Shown in pieces: positions 5,035 to 5,984 of a stretch of DNA of 5,984 bases. Source of the stretch: Dehalococcoidales bacterium (GTDB taxonomy: Bacteria; Chloroflexota; Dehalococcoidia; Dehalococcoidales; UBA3254); the NCBI GenBank assembly GCA_016926695.1, contig JAFGOB010000004.1, positions 1-5,984 on the forward strand. Reading direction: 5' to 3'. The notes beneath the pieces are model-generated. The model was given only the letters and a program-made list of their open reading frames with translations, searched no databases and was not told the origin of the DNA. The translations under genes and the position numbers were made by a program. Each line of letters opens with the position of its first letter. Positions within the stretch are counted from its first letter, which is position 1.

Positions 5035-5984
5035 AAAAGGGTCAAAAGAAATCAAATACTGGTCAACCCGGTCGATCTCAAGATCTTTTGTTCATCCCTA
5101 ACACTCATTTTCTTTTCGATATGCTCGATAATTCCCCCCTTCCCCTGGTTATCTCAGATCCAAATGGTACCCTGGTTTATGTAAATAAGTCCATGGAGCG
5201 CCTTACAGGATATTCCAGCGGTGAGTTGATCGGTTCGAAACCGCCTTTCCCCTGGTGGCCGGAGGAGTACGCAAAGACATACGATTCCGAATACCAGCAG
5301 GATAAAAACCACGATCTTGGACATTACGAAAGAGTGGCCAGGAAAAAATCCGGAGAAACCTTCTGGACATCCATTACTCTCCATAATATAAAAGAGAAAG
5401 GAACCCCCAGGTATGTTATAAGCGTATTTTCAGACATTACCGACCGGAAAAAGACAGAACAAGCCTCAAAAGAAAGCGAGGGCTTCAAGAATACCCTTCT
5501 CACGCACGCCCCCAATCCTATTGTAGTCTATGGTGCGGATGATACAGTGTTATACGTTAATCCGGCCTTCGAGAGGCTTACCGGCTTTGCCGGCACGGAT
5601 GTGACAGGTCTGCTTTTTCCCTATCCATGGTGGCCGGAACAATTCATCACCCAGTATTCGTCGGTGCAAATAGGTGAGGATAAAAAACCGCTGGAGAACA
5701 TTGAGAGGCGTTACCGGAAAAAAAACGGCGATCTTTTCTGGGTATCCATTTCTTACAGACCGTTTACAGAGAATAACCAGATAAAATTCAAAATTACCAG
5801 TTGGCTTGATATCACCGAGCGAAAAAAGGCAGAGGAAGCCCTGAAGGAAAATGAAACTTTTACTGCCAACATGCTGGAGCATGCCCCCAATCCGATCATG
5901 GTGGTAAACCCGGATAGCTCTATTCGCTACGTCAATACTGCGCTCGAAAATATTACCGGTTATTCAAGAAAAGAAGTCCTGGGA
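5031..5984 (+). CDS. Multi-PAS sensor protein, N-terminal part (runs off the window)
   Basis: The reading frame is open from a TGA at 5025-5027 to the window end, giving 318 residues without a stop. The start must be TTG 5028 or TTG 5031, since the first in-frame ATG (5121) has no ribosome site. AGAAAGG (5014-5020) precedes them by 7 or 10 nt. Residues 1-30 are a basic, polar lead with no signal peptide or membrane segment, so the visible part is cytoplasmic. PAS1 spans about 31-139 (NSPLPLVISDPNG, YVN, RLTGY, then the PAC end SDITDRKK). PAS2 spans about 156-265 (HAPNPIVVY, LYVNPAF, RLTGF, DITERKK). PAS3 begins near 281 (HAPNPIMVV, RYVNTALENITGY) and is cut off. Both complete units share a PWWPE motif (74-78 and 199-203), and short charged helices link the units. 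Ligand and output are unknown. A histidine kinase or a DNA-binding output are the common choices for this layout. Confidence 0.85.
   Translation, partial: MKKGQKKSNTGQPGRSQDLLFIPNTHFLFDMLDNSPLPLVISDPNGTLVYVNKSMERLTGYSSGELIGSKPPFPWWPEEYAKTYDSEYQQDKNHDLGHYERVARKKSGETFWTSITLHNIKEKGTPRYVISVFSDITDRKKTEQASKESEGFKNTLLTHAPNPIVVYGADDTVLYVNPAFERLTGFAGTDVTGLLFPYPWWPEQFITQYSSVQIGEDKKPLENIERRYRKKNGDLFWVSISYRPFTENNQIKFKITSWLDITERKKAEEALKENETFTANMLEHAPNPIMVVNPDSSIRYVNTALENITGYSRKEVLG

Noticed and set aside
5154..5882. Minus-strand frames opposite the PAS gene
   Set aside because: The plus strand encodes well-ordered PAS/PAC units across the whole stretch, so the minus frames are shadows.

Overview
The window reads almost entirely on the plus strand. 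It looks like a moderate-GC genome of an anaerobic bacterium. The best guess for lineage is Chloroflexota (Dehalococcoidia-like) or an anaerobic Desulfobacterota or Firmicutes relative. That guess rests only on a recalled impression: this type of uroporphyrinogen-decarboxylase-like protein, LivG variant and multi-PAS sensor are typical of those groups. There is no rRNA or other marker gene here, so the lineage is low confidence.

Region 1 (1-3357) is a tightly packed branched-chain-amino-acid-type (HAAT/Liv) ABC importer. It holds two membrane permeases (livH, livM) followed by two ATPases (livG, livF), with junctions of +4 nt, a 32-nt overlap and 0 nt, so they are almost certainly co-transcribed. 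No periplasmic or lipoprotein substrate-binding protein is present. It may lie upstream of base 1 or elsewhere. The ATPase pair is asymmetric: LivG has a degenerate ABC signature (LRLAR where LSxGQ is usual) and LivF has Gln in place of the switch His, so one of the two composite ATP sites appears non-canonical.

Region 2 (3389-4726) follows livF after 31 nt, with a strong Shine-Dalgarno site. It encodes a 445-residue member of the URO-D/methyltransferase superfamily. The protein is not haem-pathway HemE. It resembles the large family of uncharacterised URO-D-like proteins of anaerobes, which are related to corrinoid:CoM methyltransferases (MtaA/CmuA). The His-x-Cys zinc motif of those enzymes reads His-Lys-Gly here. 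The gene order suggests that the importer brings in a substrate which this enzyme, or a methyltransferase system containing it, acts on. That is inference.

Region 3 (4727-5027) is a roughly 300-base intergenic stretch. It holds a convincing intrinsic terminator (4809-4840), a second bulged hairpin (4862-4892), a 17-bp palindrome touching a perfect TATAAT, and a near-perfect ribosome-binding site (TAAGGAGG). That site opens a 14-codon mini-ORF whose stop overlaps the TTG start of the next gene.

Region 4 (5028/5031 to the window end) is the 5' part of a multi-PAS sensor protein. Two complete PAS/PAC units and the beginning of a third are visible. The output domain (histidine kinase, HTH or other) lies beyond the window, so its function in signalling is only partly known.
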